In this document: positions 56,377 to 64,000 of the stretch, in pieces | Numbering within the stretch: position 1 is the stretch's first letter | Layout: each line of letters begins with the position of its first letter | Assembly: GCF_003712195.1 (NCBI RefSeq) | Contig: NZ_RDSD01000022.1 | Location: 1-64,000, forward strand | Direction: 5' to 3' | Source: Proteiniphilum sp. X52 | GTDB taxonomy: Bacteria; Bacteroidota; Bacteroidia; Bacteroidales; Dysgonomonadaceae | DNA length: 64,000 nucleotides | Position numbers and translations under genes: made by a program | Notes under the pieces: model-generated | Told to the model about the DNA's origin: nothing | Seen by the model: only the letters and a program-made list of their open reading frames with translations | The model's database searches: none

Positions 56377-58449
56377 ATGAATCAATTGAACATAGATACA
56401 TCCAGGCAAACGGATGCCTGCAACCAAAACAATCGGGAAAACAACAAACCGACAATATGTTTTTCCCTTGCAATACTTCTCCTGCTACTGGTCTCTTTTC
56501 CCTCTTGTAAAGATTTCCTCAGCGTGGATAATTACTTTAGCGATGAACTGAAATTAGACTCCATATTTGCACAGACACGCTATGTGGAAGCCTATATGTG
56601 GGGCACCGCGGCCATGTTTTACGACGAAGGGAATTTACTACAAAACCAACATACCCCCGGGCCATTAGCTACCGATGAGGCCTTTACCAGTTTCCTTACA
56701 TCGCATGGCTACAACGGGATGCGTTTTGTATTGGGTGAGATTACCGCCAATAGCATGCATTCTTTCGGCAGTACATGGAGAAATTACTACCGTATTATCC
56801 GTAAGTGCAACACCATCCTGGCCAGGATCGATGAACCTGCAGACATGACAACCAGAGACCGCTTCAATATCATCGGATATACCCGTTTTATGAGAGCTTA
56901 CGCCTATTACAATATCCTGATGGATTTTGGCCCTCCTATCCTGTTGGGTGATGAAATTCTGGAATCGAATGCGTCTCTTCCCCAATACGATAGACCACGC
57001 AGCACTTACGATGAAGCGGTAGAATATATTTGCCGCGAACTGGAAGCAGCGGCCGAATATTTACCTTCGACGGTTTCATTGATGGAATTCGGAGTTCCCA
57101 CAAGAGGCGCTGCTTACGGTTTGATTGCACGAATACGTTTAATTCATGCCAGCCCCTTGTACAATGGTGGCGCTCCGGCCCGAACCTATTTCGGCAATTG
57201 GAAACGTTCCACCGACGGTGTGCTGTATGTATCCCAAACCTATGATGAGAAACGTTGGGCGATTGCTGCAGCCGCAGCCAAGAGGCTAATTGACATGCAG
57301 GCCTCGGGAGCATCCATGTACAGACTACATACGGTGCAGGCTGACAGTGACACACCGGCGTTACCGGAAGGTGTTACTTCCGATCCCGATTATTACAAAG
57401 AATGGCCCGACGGGGCAGCCGGTATAGATCCGTTACGGTCCTATTCCGAAATGTTTAACGGGGAATCGGTTATTCCTGTGAATCCCGAGTATGTATGGGG
57501 ACGGCGAAGCGGGGCCCTCACAGCCAGCACTCAAATGTCTTTCCCCCAGAGGTTAGATGGGTGGAACGGGATGAGCATTCCCCAAAAAGTGGTGGATGCC
57601 TATTCCATGGTAGACGGCCGGTCCATTGGCAAATCCAGTGAAACATACCCTTACCGTGAGAACGGATTTACCGGCGAGATGAAGACCTTCTCCGGATACC
57701 GGTTGAACGCAGGTATCAGCAATATGTACTCAAATCGGGAAGCTCGGTTTTATGCATCTGTGGGCTTTAGCGGATGTTTTTGGCCTATGACTTCCTCCAC
57801 TTCGTCGGGATACAATAACCAGACCATCACCTATTATTATGACTCTCCTAATGGCAAAGGAGGTGTGACTGCCGCGCAGGATTATCCCATAACCGGATAT
57901 GTGATCAAAAAATTCATTCATCCTTCAGATGCCTGGGGTGGCACTAACGCCAGAAGGATGGAAAAGGGATTCCCCATTATCCGTTATGCGGAAATTCTGC
58001 TTTCCTATGCCGAAGCACTCAATAATCTGACCGGTAGCCACAGTATTGAAATTGGCGGACAAACACAGATACTCGATAGAAACATGGAGGAGATCAGAAA
58101 ATCTTTCAATCAGGTACGTCACCGTGCCGGGTTACCCGGTTTGTCGGGAAACGAAGATGTCAGTGAAGTGCAGACACAGATTCAAAAAGAACGCTTTATT
58201 GAATTCCTTTTTGAAAACCGCCGTTATTATGATGTGAGAAGATGGGGTATTTATGAAGAAGTAGAGAGTGAGCCGATAAGGGGAATGAATGTGGAGGGCA
58301 CCAAAGAAGTCTTTTACACGCGGGTTATCCCTAACACATCCCGTATTGGCGCACGTGTCGTAAACAGACGTTTGAACTGGTTGCCCATACCACTCGACGA
58401 GGTGAGACTGCTTCCTTCATTAGATCAAAATCCCGGTTGGGAAAACTAA
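56377..58449 (+). CDS. SusD-type surface glycan-binding lipoprotein (pair 3)
   Basis: This 690-residue lipoprotein has an unusually long polar N terminus before its hydrophobic core; the lipobox is SFPSC (Cys44). SusD motifs are LSVDNYFSDELKLDSIF, RFMRAYAYYNILMDFGPPIL, EILLSYAEALNNLTG and IQKERFIEFLFENRRYYDVRR; the end is PLDEVRLLPSLDQNPGW. It should cap the SusC encoded immediately upstream. If the first 25 residues are a late extension, no better internal ATG exists before the hydrophobic core, so I keep the start at 56377. Two glycan-binding lipoprotein genes follow at 19-base spacings. Confidence 0.94.
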   Translation: MNQLNIDTSRQTDACNQNNRENNKPTICFSLAILLLLLVSFPSCKDFLSVDNYFSDELKLDSIFAQTRYVEAYMWGTAAMFYDEGNLLQNQHTPGPLATDEAFTSFLTSHGYNGMRFVLGEITANSMHSFGSTWRNYYRIIRKCNTILARIDEPADMTTRDRFNIIGYTRFMRAYAYYNILMDFGPPILLGDEILESNASLPQYDRPRSTYDEAVEYICRELEAAAEYLPSTVSLMEFGVPTRGAAYGLIARIRLIHASPLYNGGAPARTYFGNWKRSTDGVLYVSQTYDEKRWAIAAAAAKRLIDMQASGASMYRLHTVQADSDTPALPEGVTSDPDYYKEWPDGAAGIDPLRSYSEMFNGESVIPVNPEYVWGRRSGALTASTQMSFPQRLDGWNGMSIPQKVVDAYSMVDGRSIGKSSETYPYRENGFTGEMKTFSGYRLNAGISNMYSNREARFYASVGFSGCFWPMTSSTSSGYNNQTITYYYDSPNGKGGVTAAQDYPITGYVIKKFIHPSDAWGGTNARRMEKGFPIIRYAEILLSYAEALNNLTGSHSIEIGGQTQILDRNMEEIRKSFNQVRHRAGLPGLSGNEDVSEVQTQIQKERFIEFLFENRRYYDVRRWGIYEEVESEPIRGMNVEGTKEVFYTRVIPNTSRIGARVVNRRLNWLPIPLDEVRLLPSLDQNPGWEN

Positions 58450-58468
58450 AATAAACAAATCGAGTAGT

Positions 58469-59461
58469 ATGAAACAGTTATATATGTATATAAAGGATAA
58501 TAAAAACCGGAAAAGTCTATTTCCCGCTTCCCGATCGATAAAAATTTCGGGGACAATAGCACTCCTGTTGCTTATGTTCATTGCTTGTAACAGAGACGAA
58601 GTATTTGAAAGAGAACAATACAAAAACATATTTGCCCTGATAAGCGAAAGCGACAACGTGTCGCGGAAATTTCACAAACTCGGTGAAGAATCAACGGGCT
58701 ATGTGACAGCTTCACTCGGGGGGACCAATCCTACCTCCAGAGATATTGTGGTCAATATGGTAGAAGATAACTCATTGATAGATGCCTACAACAGGACCAA
58801 CTACGATGTGGATGTGACAAAGTATGTACTTCCCCTTCCGAAGGATAAATACGACATAGAGAGTTACCAGTTTACCATTCCCGCGGGAGAGATAAGCGGC
58901 AGGCTACCTATCCGCATTCGTCCCGACGGGTTGTCACCCGATTCGGCTTACTTCATCGCATTGCGGGTGAAATCATATTCAGCCTATGAGGTAAATCCCG
59001 AAAAAAGTTTTATTCTCTATCGTGTCAAAACCAAAAATTATTGGGCTCAGGCAGACGGCAATACGATCTACAATATGAGGGCAAAACTCAAGGTACAAGG
59101 ATCGACGAGTGAACTCGAAATGCCGGGTACAAAAGTGATGCACCCCGTCACCCGGAACAAAGTCCGTGTTATGGCGGGCAATGAAACGTATGAGCCTGAT
59201 GTTAACGTGTTCGATAGATTGGCTATTGTATTGGAAATTGCTGAAAACAACAAAATCACTATAGCTCCCTATAAGAATGTGGAAGTTACCCAGGTTGACG
59301 GTGATAAAGATTTTCCCAATATCTTCAAAGTGGAGGATGACGGTTTTAAAACCTACAAGACATTCTTATTGAGATATAACTACAAGTCGGGAAACTCGAT
59401 TTACGAAATGAAAGAAGAACTTCGTCTCGAATTTGATGAAGATGAAGAAGAAGAACAGTAA
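58469..59461 (+). CDS. SusE-position surface lipoprotein (DUF1735/DUF4361-like)
   Basis: This 330-residue lipoprotein (MFIAC, Cys40) has an N-terminal domain with GYVTASLGGTNPTSRDIVVN, TKYVLPLPKDKYDIESYQFT and LPIRIRPDGLSPDSAYFIAL. That is the pattern of BT_3987-type DUF1735 domains that follow SusD in many loci. The C-terminal half (about 190-325) is beta-rich and resembles DUF4361. The very acidic end (EFDEDEEEEQ) is a common feature of exported proteins in this group. It is a likely surface glycan-binding protein that works with SusC/SusD pair 3; it shows no enzyme motif. Confidence 0.75.
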   Translation: MKQLYMYIKDNKNRKSLFPASRSIKISGTIALLLLMFIACNRDEVFEREQYKNIFALISESDNVSRKFHKLGEESTGYVTASLGGTNPTSRDIVVNMVEDNSLIDAYNRTNYDVDVTKYVLPLPKDKYDIESYQFTIPAGEISGRLPIRIRPDGLSPDSAYFIALRVKSYSAYEVNPEKSFILYRVKTKNYWAQADGNTIYNMRAKLKVQGSTSELEMPGTKVMHPVTRNKVRVMAGNETYEPDVNVFDRLAIVLEIAENNKITIAPYKNVEVTQVDGDKDFPNIFKVEDDGFKTYKTFLLRYNYKSGNSIYEMKEELRLEFDEDEEEEQ

Positions 59462-59479
59462 AACCATAATTTAGTTGGA

Positions 59480-60550
59480 ATGATGAAAACAGAATTTTTG
59501 AAATACGGCTTATCCATTCTTTTGTTGGGATATATATCGGGATGTGATCACTACGAGCAAAAAATAATTGAAAAACATATTTATGTGGACAGGCAATCGC
59601 TGTCGCTCTTTATAGGCCAAACCGTTCAACTTACGGCAAGCCCGACAGACGGGACATACCAATATCAATGGTCGAGTGAAGATCCCTCGGTGGCAACCGT
59701 CACCTCGAACGGTTTAGTGGAGGTGATCAGTGAAGGGTTTACCAATATTGTTGTAAGCAGCGGCGATCTTTTTACAAAGGTTCCGCTTACTGCGGTTGTG
59801 AGAGTTCCATTGGAAGACGTATCGGTAAGTGAATCTTTTCTCGAATTGATTCCGGGAGGTAAAAAAACGATACTGTTAACCTACATACCGGATAATGCCA
59901 ATGATATACCGGAATATTTATGGAGTTCGGAAAATCCGAATATCGCTTCTGTCAAAATAACCGGTGAAATTACAGGGGTGGGCGAAGGAATAACTACTGT
60001 TGTCTACCGGATAGGCGATATCGTAAAAGAAATTGTAGTGGATGTAGCTTACACCCGTCCCTTCAAGGGGCCCCACATTCTTTCCGCCGCGGCACCTTAT
60101 GAACTTCCTGCTGCTAATTTCGACTTGGGCGGTGAAGGATACGCTTTTCACGATCAGGATGCCAACAATCATATTGGTAATGACAATTATCGGCGGAACA
60201 ACGGTGACAAACAGAGTACTCCCGTTGAAATAGAAGGCAACGGCAGCAATATCGGTTACACCAATCCCGGAGAATGGTTGCTTTATACGGTGGAGGTTTC
60301 CGATGGCGGTGAATATAAAGTGGATGTACTACTGGCAAGCCCTAATCCCGCTGGCTTCCATTTGGAGGTTGACGGTGTAAACGTGACCGGCACCATCTCC
60401 ACACCGGCTACCGGCGGTTGGGGGAACTACCAATTGATCTCTACTCCCGAGGATAAGTTAACATTGACTTTGACCAAAGGGAGGCATAAAATCAAATATT
60501 ATTTTGAAGCAGGACATAACCTCAGGGGGTTCAGGTTTACAAAAAGATAA
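59480..60550 (+). CDS. Surface lipoprotein with two Big_2 Ig-like domains and a CBM6-like module
   Basis: This 356-residue lipoprotein (YISGC, Cys22) has two bacterial Ig-like (Big_2) domains at about residues 35-110 and 112-190, each with the W-SSE-P-A-V block (QWSSEDPSVATVTSNGLVEV, LWSSENPNIASVKITGEITG). A C-terminal CBM6-like beta-sandwich (about 210-356) includes NIGYTNPGEWLLYTVEV, GGWGNYQLIS and LRGFRFTKR. The Ig domains probably lift the carbohydrate-binding module away from the cell surface. It ends the four-gene surface complex (SusC, SusD, DUF4361-like, CBM6). A start at 59483 is equally possible. Confidence 0.85.
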   Translation: MMKTEFLKYGLSILLLGYISGCDHYEQKIIEKHIYVDRQSLSLFIGQTVQLTASPTDGTYQYQWSSEDPSVATVTSNGLVEVISEGFTNIVVSSGDLFTKVPLTAVVRVPLEDVSVSESFLELIPGGKKTILLTYIPDNANDIPEYLWSSENPNIASVKITGEITGVGEGITTVVYRIGDIVKEIVVDVAYTRPFKGPHILSAAAPYELPAANFDLGGEGYAFHDQDANNHIGNDNYRRNNGDKQSTPVEIEGNGSNIGYTNPGEWLLYTVEVSDGGEYKVDVLLASPNPAGFHLEVDGVNVTGTISTPATGGWGNYQLISTPEDKLTLTLTKGRHKIKYYFEAGHNLRGFRFTKR

Positions 60551-60566
60551 TTGAGAATACTGTTTG

Positions 60567-60662
60567 ATCAATAGCCTGCAGCGCTTCACATACTTTTACC
60601 GATTGAGCAACATGGCACACCCGCATCGGAGAAAAGCATATGATGTGCTGCGGGCTATTGAT
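60567..60662. terminator. Large nested hairpin after the surface-protein operon
   Basis: ATCAATAGCCTGCAGC (60567-60582) pairs along its full 16 bases with GCTGCGGGCTATTGAT (60647-60662), with one G-U pair. Inside, CCGAT (60599-60603) pairs with ATCGG (60625-60629). No T-run follows. It lies 17 bases after the last gene of block 4, so it may stop or protect that transcript. Confidence 0.5.
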
Positions 60663-60753
60663 TTAATCCGTTTATTACCAGGGTGTCTGGGACCCATATC
60701 AAAATACTTAGTTTTATATCATTATGACAGGGTCATGGAATAGAAAAAATACT

Positions 60754-60761
60754 TATTTTTG
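60754..60761 (+). promoter_or_regulatory. Bacteroidota -7-like box (TATTTTTG) before the esterase gene
   Basis: Matches TAnnTTTG, 82 bases upstream of the esterase start codon. No clear -33 TTG is visible. A new transcription unit after the large hairpin would make sense here. Confidence 0.4.
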
Positions 60762-60842
60762 TGAAACGGGATCGTGAAGCCGGAAAAATGACCAACAAAG
60801 ATTTTGCTTTATCTCAAAAACACAATAAACAATTAAGTAACT

Positions 60843-61772
60843 ATGACAATCTATCGGAATTTGCTTGTCGTTCTTTTTTGGGGGTTGTGCCTTATGGTGA
60901 AAGGACAGGAATTGTCGCCGCAACAGGGACAGGAGTTTCTATTGTATGATAAAATAGATGAGATCATCGCGGAGGAGCATATCCATGATCGGGGAAATAA
61001 CCTGATCATCACTAAAGTAACCAATCCTTCGTTGACACCTTTTATACCATCTGATGGAAATAAGGGGAGAGCGGCCGTGATTATCTGTCCCGGCGGTGGA
61101 TATCAAACCCTGCATATCCAACGGGAAGGATTCAGGGTTGCGGAGGCTTTCAGCAGACAGGGGATTGCGGCATTTGTGCTTAAGTATCGCCTGCCCGACG
61201 AGGAAATCGTAACGGATAAATCGTTCGTACCATTAAAAGATGCGCAACGTGCTATCCAGCTCGTGCGTGAAAATGCGAAAAAATGGGGTATCGCTCCCGG
61301 CAAGGTCGGGATAATGGGATTCTCGGCGGGAGGACATCTGGCCTCCTCTGCCGGAGTACATTTTGATTCCACACTGGTTGAGAACAAACGGAATACCAAC
61401 CTAAGACCCGATTTTATGATTCTCGTCTATCCGGTGATCAGTTTCAGCGATGGCATCGGACATGTGGGCTCCAAAGATCATTTGCTGGGACCACATCCCG
61501 GGAAAGATTCGGTAAAATTCTTCTCCAACGAATTACAAGTGAATAAAGATACCCCTAAAACCATTCTTTTTCATGCCGGAGACGACACGGTTGTTCCGGT
61601 GGAAAATAGTCTTCGTTTCTATAATAAATTACTTGAAAATAGTATACCGGCCGAAATACATATTTATTCCAAAGGACAACATGGTTTTGGGAGTAATCCA
61701 CCCTTCGAGGATTGGTTCAGCCAATGTGTCCGTTGGATGAAGGCAGAACAATTACATTCCAAAAACAGGTGA
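60843..61772 (+). CDS. Secreted alpha/beta-hydrolase, acetyl-esterase-like
   Basis: This 309-residue protein has a signal peptide (NLLVVLFWGLCLMVKGQ). The fold motifs are IICPGGGYQTL (oxyanion hole), GFSAGGHLAS (nucleophile Ser161), HAGDDTVVPVE (Asp247/248) and KGQHGFG (His280), a complete Ser-Asp-His triad. It belongs to the family of BD-FAE/acetylxylan-esterase-like enzymes that remove acyl groups from plant polysaccharides. Here it would clear acetyl or similar groups so that the glycosidases can act. It starts block 5 and is three bases before the GH127-type gene. Confidence 0.85.
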   Translation: MTIYRNLLVVLFWGLCLMVKGQELSPQQGQEFLLYDKIDEIIAEEHIHDRGNNLIITKVTNPSLTPFIPSDGNKGRAAVIICPGGGYQTLHIQREGFRVAEAFSRQGIAAFVLKYRLPDEEIVTDKSFVPLKDAQRAIQLVRENAKKWGIAPGKVGIMGFSAGGHLASSAGVHFDSTLVENKRNTNLRPDFMILVYPVISFSDGIGHVGSKDHLLGPHPGKDSVKFFSNELQVNKDTPKTILFHAGDDTVVPVENSLRFYNKLLENSIPAEIHIYSKGQHGFGSNPPFEDWFSQCVRWMKAEQLHSKNR

Positions 61773-61775
61773 AAT

Positions 61776-63647
61776 ATGAAACAGGCAATTACCATTCTGC
61801 TACTTCTGTCTGCTCAATTCGTTTGTCCCCAAACAACCGTGAAAAGCAGCGTACACGACAAGTTAACCCCTGCCATTTCAGCGAAGATAAACCGGCATGC
61901 GGGAGAGAAATTCAACATGTCCTATCAGAACCGGATTCTTGCTCAGGATGTGCACACGCTTGTCCATCCCTTTACCGTCAGAGATGAGCACCGTTGCTGG
62001 CAGGGCGAGTTCTGGGGGAAATGGCTTACATCGGCTCTACTCGCCTATCAATATCACCCCACCCCGGTTCTTGCCGATAAATTGAAAGAAGCCGTCGAAG
62101 AATTAATAAAAACACAGACTCCCGACGGATATATCGGAAATTATGCGCCCGAAAGCCGGTTGCAAGCATGGGATATCTGGGGAAGAAAATACTGCCTGCT
62201 CGGCCTGATCGCCTATTACGACACCTTCAAAGATCGCACGGCATTACAGGCAGCAACCCAACAGGCGGATTGCCTGATCCGGGAACTCACCGAAAGAAAC
62301 GCGAAAATTGTGAGACTGGGTAATCATCGCGGTATGGCAGCGTCTTCCGTCCTTGAGCCCATATGCCAATTATATGTTCGTACCGCAGACAAAAAATACC
62401 TGGATTTCGCCGAAGAAATTATCAGGGAATGGGAAACACCGGACGGGCCTCAATTGATATCCAAAGCAGGAGTCCCTGTCGGAGAGCGGTTTCCTAAACC
62501 CGACAGGAATAATTGGTACGGATGGGATCAGGGACAAAAAGCATACGAAATGATGTCCTGTTACGAAGGATTACTGGAACTGTACCGCCTGACGGGGAAA
62601 GAGGAATATAAAAAAGCTGCCGGGAAGACCTGGCAAAGCATTGTGGATACGGAACTGAATATTGCCGGTTCCGGCTCCGCAATGGAAGCATGGTTCTCGG
62701 GGAAAGGGCTGCAGACAATGCCGATAGAGCATTACCAGGAAACCTGTGTTACTGTAACCTGGCTCAAATTCAACCAGCAATTGCTCCGTCTGACCGGGGA
62801 ATCCAAATATGCCGACGCGATCGAACAGACCTTTTACAATGCGCTTTTGGGATCGATGCGCCCTGATGGGTCCGACTGGGCAAAATACACTCCCTTGTAC
62901 GGTCAACGGTTAAAAGGATCGGAACAATGTGGCATGGGTTTGAATTGCTGTAATGCGAGCGGGCCGAGAGGATTATTTACCATCCCTTTAACCGCAGTGA
63001 TGAATTCTGAGAAAGGACCCTATATCAATTTCTACCTGGATGGCTCATATGAGCTAAAGACACCGGCAAACCGACCGGTCACATTGCGCCAAAAAACGGA
63101 TTATCCCTTGTCGGGACAAATTGACATTGAATTGCAGCTTCAAAAAGAGGAGAAAATGGATATCGCTCTCAGGATTCCCTCATGGAGTGAAAAATCCATT
63201 GTCACTGTGAATGGTGCTCCGGTGGAAAACGTTGTTCCGGGCGAATATCTTATCCTCCACAGAACATGGAAAAACAACGATGAAATTTCCATCGGGTTCG
63301 AAATGAAAGGAAAAATTCACACCATGCACACTAATCCAACCTATATAGCCATCACCAGAGGGCCGATCGTGCTGTCCAGAGATGAAAGACTCAAAGGCCC
63401 GGCATTGGAGGCAATACTCAAACCTGTTGTAAATGAGGATAAACATATCGATTTGACCCGGAAAAATTATTCCGGCAAGGATATCTGGATGCTGTTTTCA
63501 GCTAAATTTATTCCGGAATCATATGCGGAATATGGCGCTGAACCGGTAGAAACGGAACTGTGCGACTATGCTTCGGCAGGAAATGCCATGATGACTTATC
63601 CTTTCTTTAAAGTCTGGCTGCCGCAGCTATATGACCCGAGGAAATAG
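61776..63647 (+). CDS. GH127-type (DUF1680) beta-L-arabinofuranosidase-like protein (second copy)
   Basis: This 623-residue protein has a signal peptide (AITILLLLSAQFVCPQ). Residues of the zinc site are QETCVTVTWLK (Glu322, Cys324) and LNCCNASGPRG (Cys391-Cys392), equivalent to those of the enzyme at 37380-39275. The barrel spans about 40-420 and a beta domain ends the protein (IALRIPSWSEKSIV, IAITRGPIVLSRDE). Residues around the catalytic CC pair differ between the two copies (CCNLNGPMG against CCNASGPRG), so they may act on different linkages. It is tightly coupled to the esterase gene upstream and to a GH78 gene downstream. Confidence 0.87.
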   Translation: MKQAITILLLLSAQFVCPQTTVKSSVHDKLTPAISAKINRHAGEKFNMSYQNRILAQDVHTLVHPFTVRDEHRCWQGEFWGKWLTSALLAYQYHPTPVLADKLKEAVEELIKTQTPDGYIGNYAPESRLQAWDIWGRKYCLLGLIAYYDTFKDRTALQAATQQADCLIRELTERNAKIVRLGNHRGMAASSVLEPICQLYVRTADKKYLDFAEEIIREWETPDGPQLISKAGVPVGERFPKPDRNNWYGWDQGQKAYEMMSCYEGLLELYRLTGKEEYKKAAGKTWQSIVDTELNIAGSGSAMEAWFSGKGLQTMPIEHYQETCVTVTWLKFNQQLLRLTGESKYADAIEQTFYNALLGSMRPDGSDWAKYTPLYGQRLKGSEQCGMGLNCCNASGPRGLFTIPLTAVMNSEKGPYINFYLDGSYELKTPANRPVTLRQKTDYPLSGQIDIELQLQKEEKMDIALRIPSWSEKSIVTVNGAPVENVVPGEYLILHRTWKNNDEISIGFEMKGKIHTMHTNPTYIAITRGPIVLSRDERLKGPALEAILKPVVNEDKHIDLTRKNYSGKDIWMLFSAKFIPESYAEYGAEPVETELCDYASAGNAMMTYPFFKVWLPQLYDPRK

Positions 63648-63698
63648 ATAATCTGACCACATATCCATTTGAATATCTTTCAATAAAAATTTGCAATC

Positions 63699-64000
63699 AT
63701 GATATTAACCCGCAAATTCTCCCCATTGGCAATTCTAAGTATCCTCTTAATCCTCACTGCGGGATGTAGCCATTGGGACAGATTTTCCATATCTTGCCTT
63801 ACCTGTGAGAGTTTAAAGGATCCTTTGGGGGTTAACACGCTTCATCCCCGGTTTAGCTGGAAAAACAATTCCAACCGCCAGGGAGCAACTCAAACGGCAT
63901 ATCAGATCTTAGTGGCCGACGATATTCAAAAGCTGAATGAAAACGACGCTGATGTATGGAATTCCGGAAAAATAACTTCCTCATCGAATATATGGGTCGA
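63699..64000 (+). CDS. GH78 alpha-L-rhamnosidase, N-terminal part (runs off the right edge)
   Basis: The 100 visible residues start with a lipoprotein signal (ILLILTAGC, Cys23). The N-terminal Ig-like domain of GH78 follows: CESLKDPLGVNTLHPRFSW, then TAYQILVAD and VWNSGKI. The order matches the beginning of the enzyme at 16874-20440 (YEETPLGIDAEKPRFSW, SAYQITV, VWNTGKI). The catalytic domain lies beyond the window. This would be the fourth rhamnosidase of the locus. Confidence 0.85.
   Translation, partial: MILTRKFSPLAILSILLILTAGCSHWDRFSISCLTCESLKDPLGVNTLHPRFSWKNNSNRQGATQTAYQILVADDIQKLNENDADVWNSGKITSSSNIWV

Noticed and set aside
1-64000. CRISPR arrays, tRNA and rRNA genes
   Set aside because: No regularly spaced repeats and no recognisable tRNA or rRNA sequence were seen on either strand.

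Overview
The window comes from a member of the Bacteroidota, most likely order Bacteroidales. The evidence is three SusC/SusD outer-membrane glycan importer pairs, many lipoprotein signal peptides, weak Shine-Dalgarno sequences and several matches to the Bacteroidota -7 promoter element TAnnTTTG. A family such as Dysgonomonadaceae is possible, but that is a guess from gene content.

The left 14.7 kb is a decayed peptide-secretion island. It opens with the tail of a LanC-like gene and a 166-residue protein with a double-glycine leader. A two-gene export operon follows: an HlyD-type adaptor and an ABC transporter with an N-terminal C39 peptidase, the enzyme class that cuts after GG leaders. Around the exporter lie five copies of a secreted erythromycin-esterase-like (Ere) protein: three intact, one 5'-truncated and frameshifted, one 3'-truncated. 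Further right are small membrane proteins, a 48-codon GG-leader peptide with a CWWSC core immediately before a secreted protein of unknown function, and a truncated TolC-type gene. Remnants of IS256-type and ISAs1-type transposases and of a CHAP/NlpC-type hydrolase show that the island has been rearranged. The exporter operon is visibly GC-rich and most of the other genes are AT-rich, so the parts probably have different origins.

From about 15.1 kb to the right edge every intact gene is on the + strand and belongs to a large polysaccharide utilization locus. Block 1 (15.1-23.5 kb) holds a GH20 hexosaminidase, a GH78 rhamnosidase and a GH106-type rhamnosidase. Block 2 (24.2-35.2 kb) holds two SusC/SusD pairs; the second SusD carries an extra inserted domain and is followed by a fragment of a discoidin-like protein. 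Block 3 (35.3-51.2 kb) holds four paralogous secreted GH99-like proteins with a C-terminal CBM9-like domain, a GH127-type enzyme, a second GH106-type enzyme, a WbsX/GH99-like protein and an unknown lipoprotein. A 22-codon relic of a fifth GH99-like paralogue is also present. Block 4 (51.9-60.6 kb) holds an IPT/NHL-repeat lipoprotein, a third SusC/SusD pair and two surface glycan-binding lipoproteins. Block 5 (60.8 kb to the edge) holds an esterase, a second GH127-type enzyme and the start of a second GH78 gene.

Together the enzymes predict attack on a rhamnose-rich glycan with L-arabinofuranose-type and N-acetylhexosamine units and acyl groups. The bond cut by the GH99-like paralogues is unknown. 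They keep the first glutamate of the GH99/WbsX NEWxEG motif but have alanine in place of the second, which makes them the most interesting enzymes here. No transcriptional regulator is visible in the locus. Non-coding features include a two-hairpin dispersed repeat whose stems differ between copies but stay paired, a second repeat family of which one copy contains a perfect Fur-like 7-1-7 palindrome, a 13-C homopolymer before the first susC, and a large hairpin near 60.6 kb.
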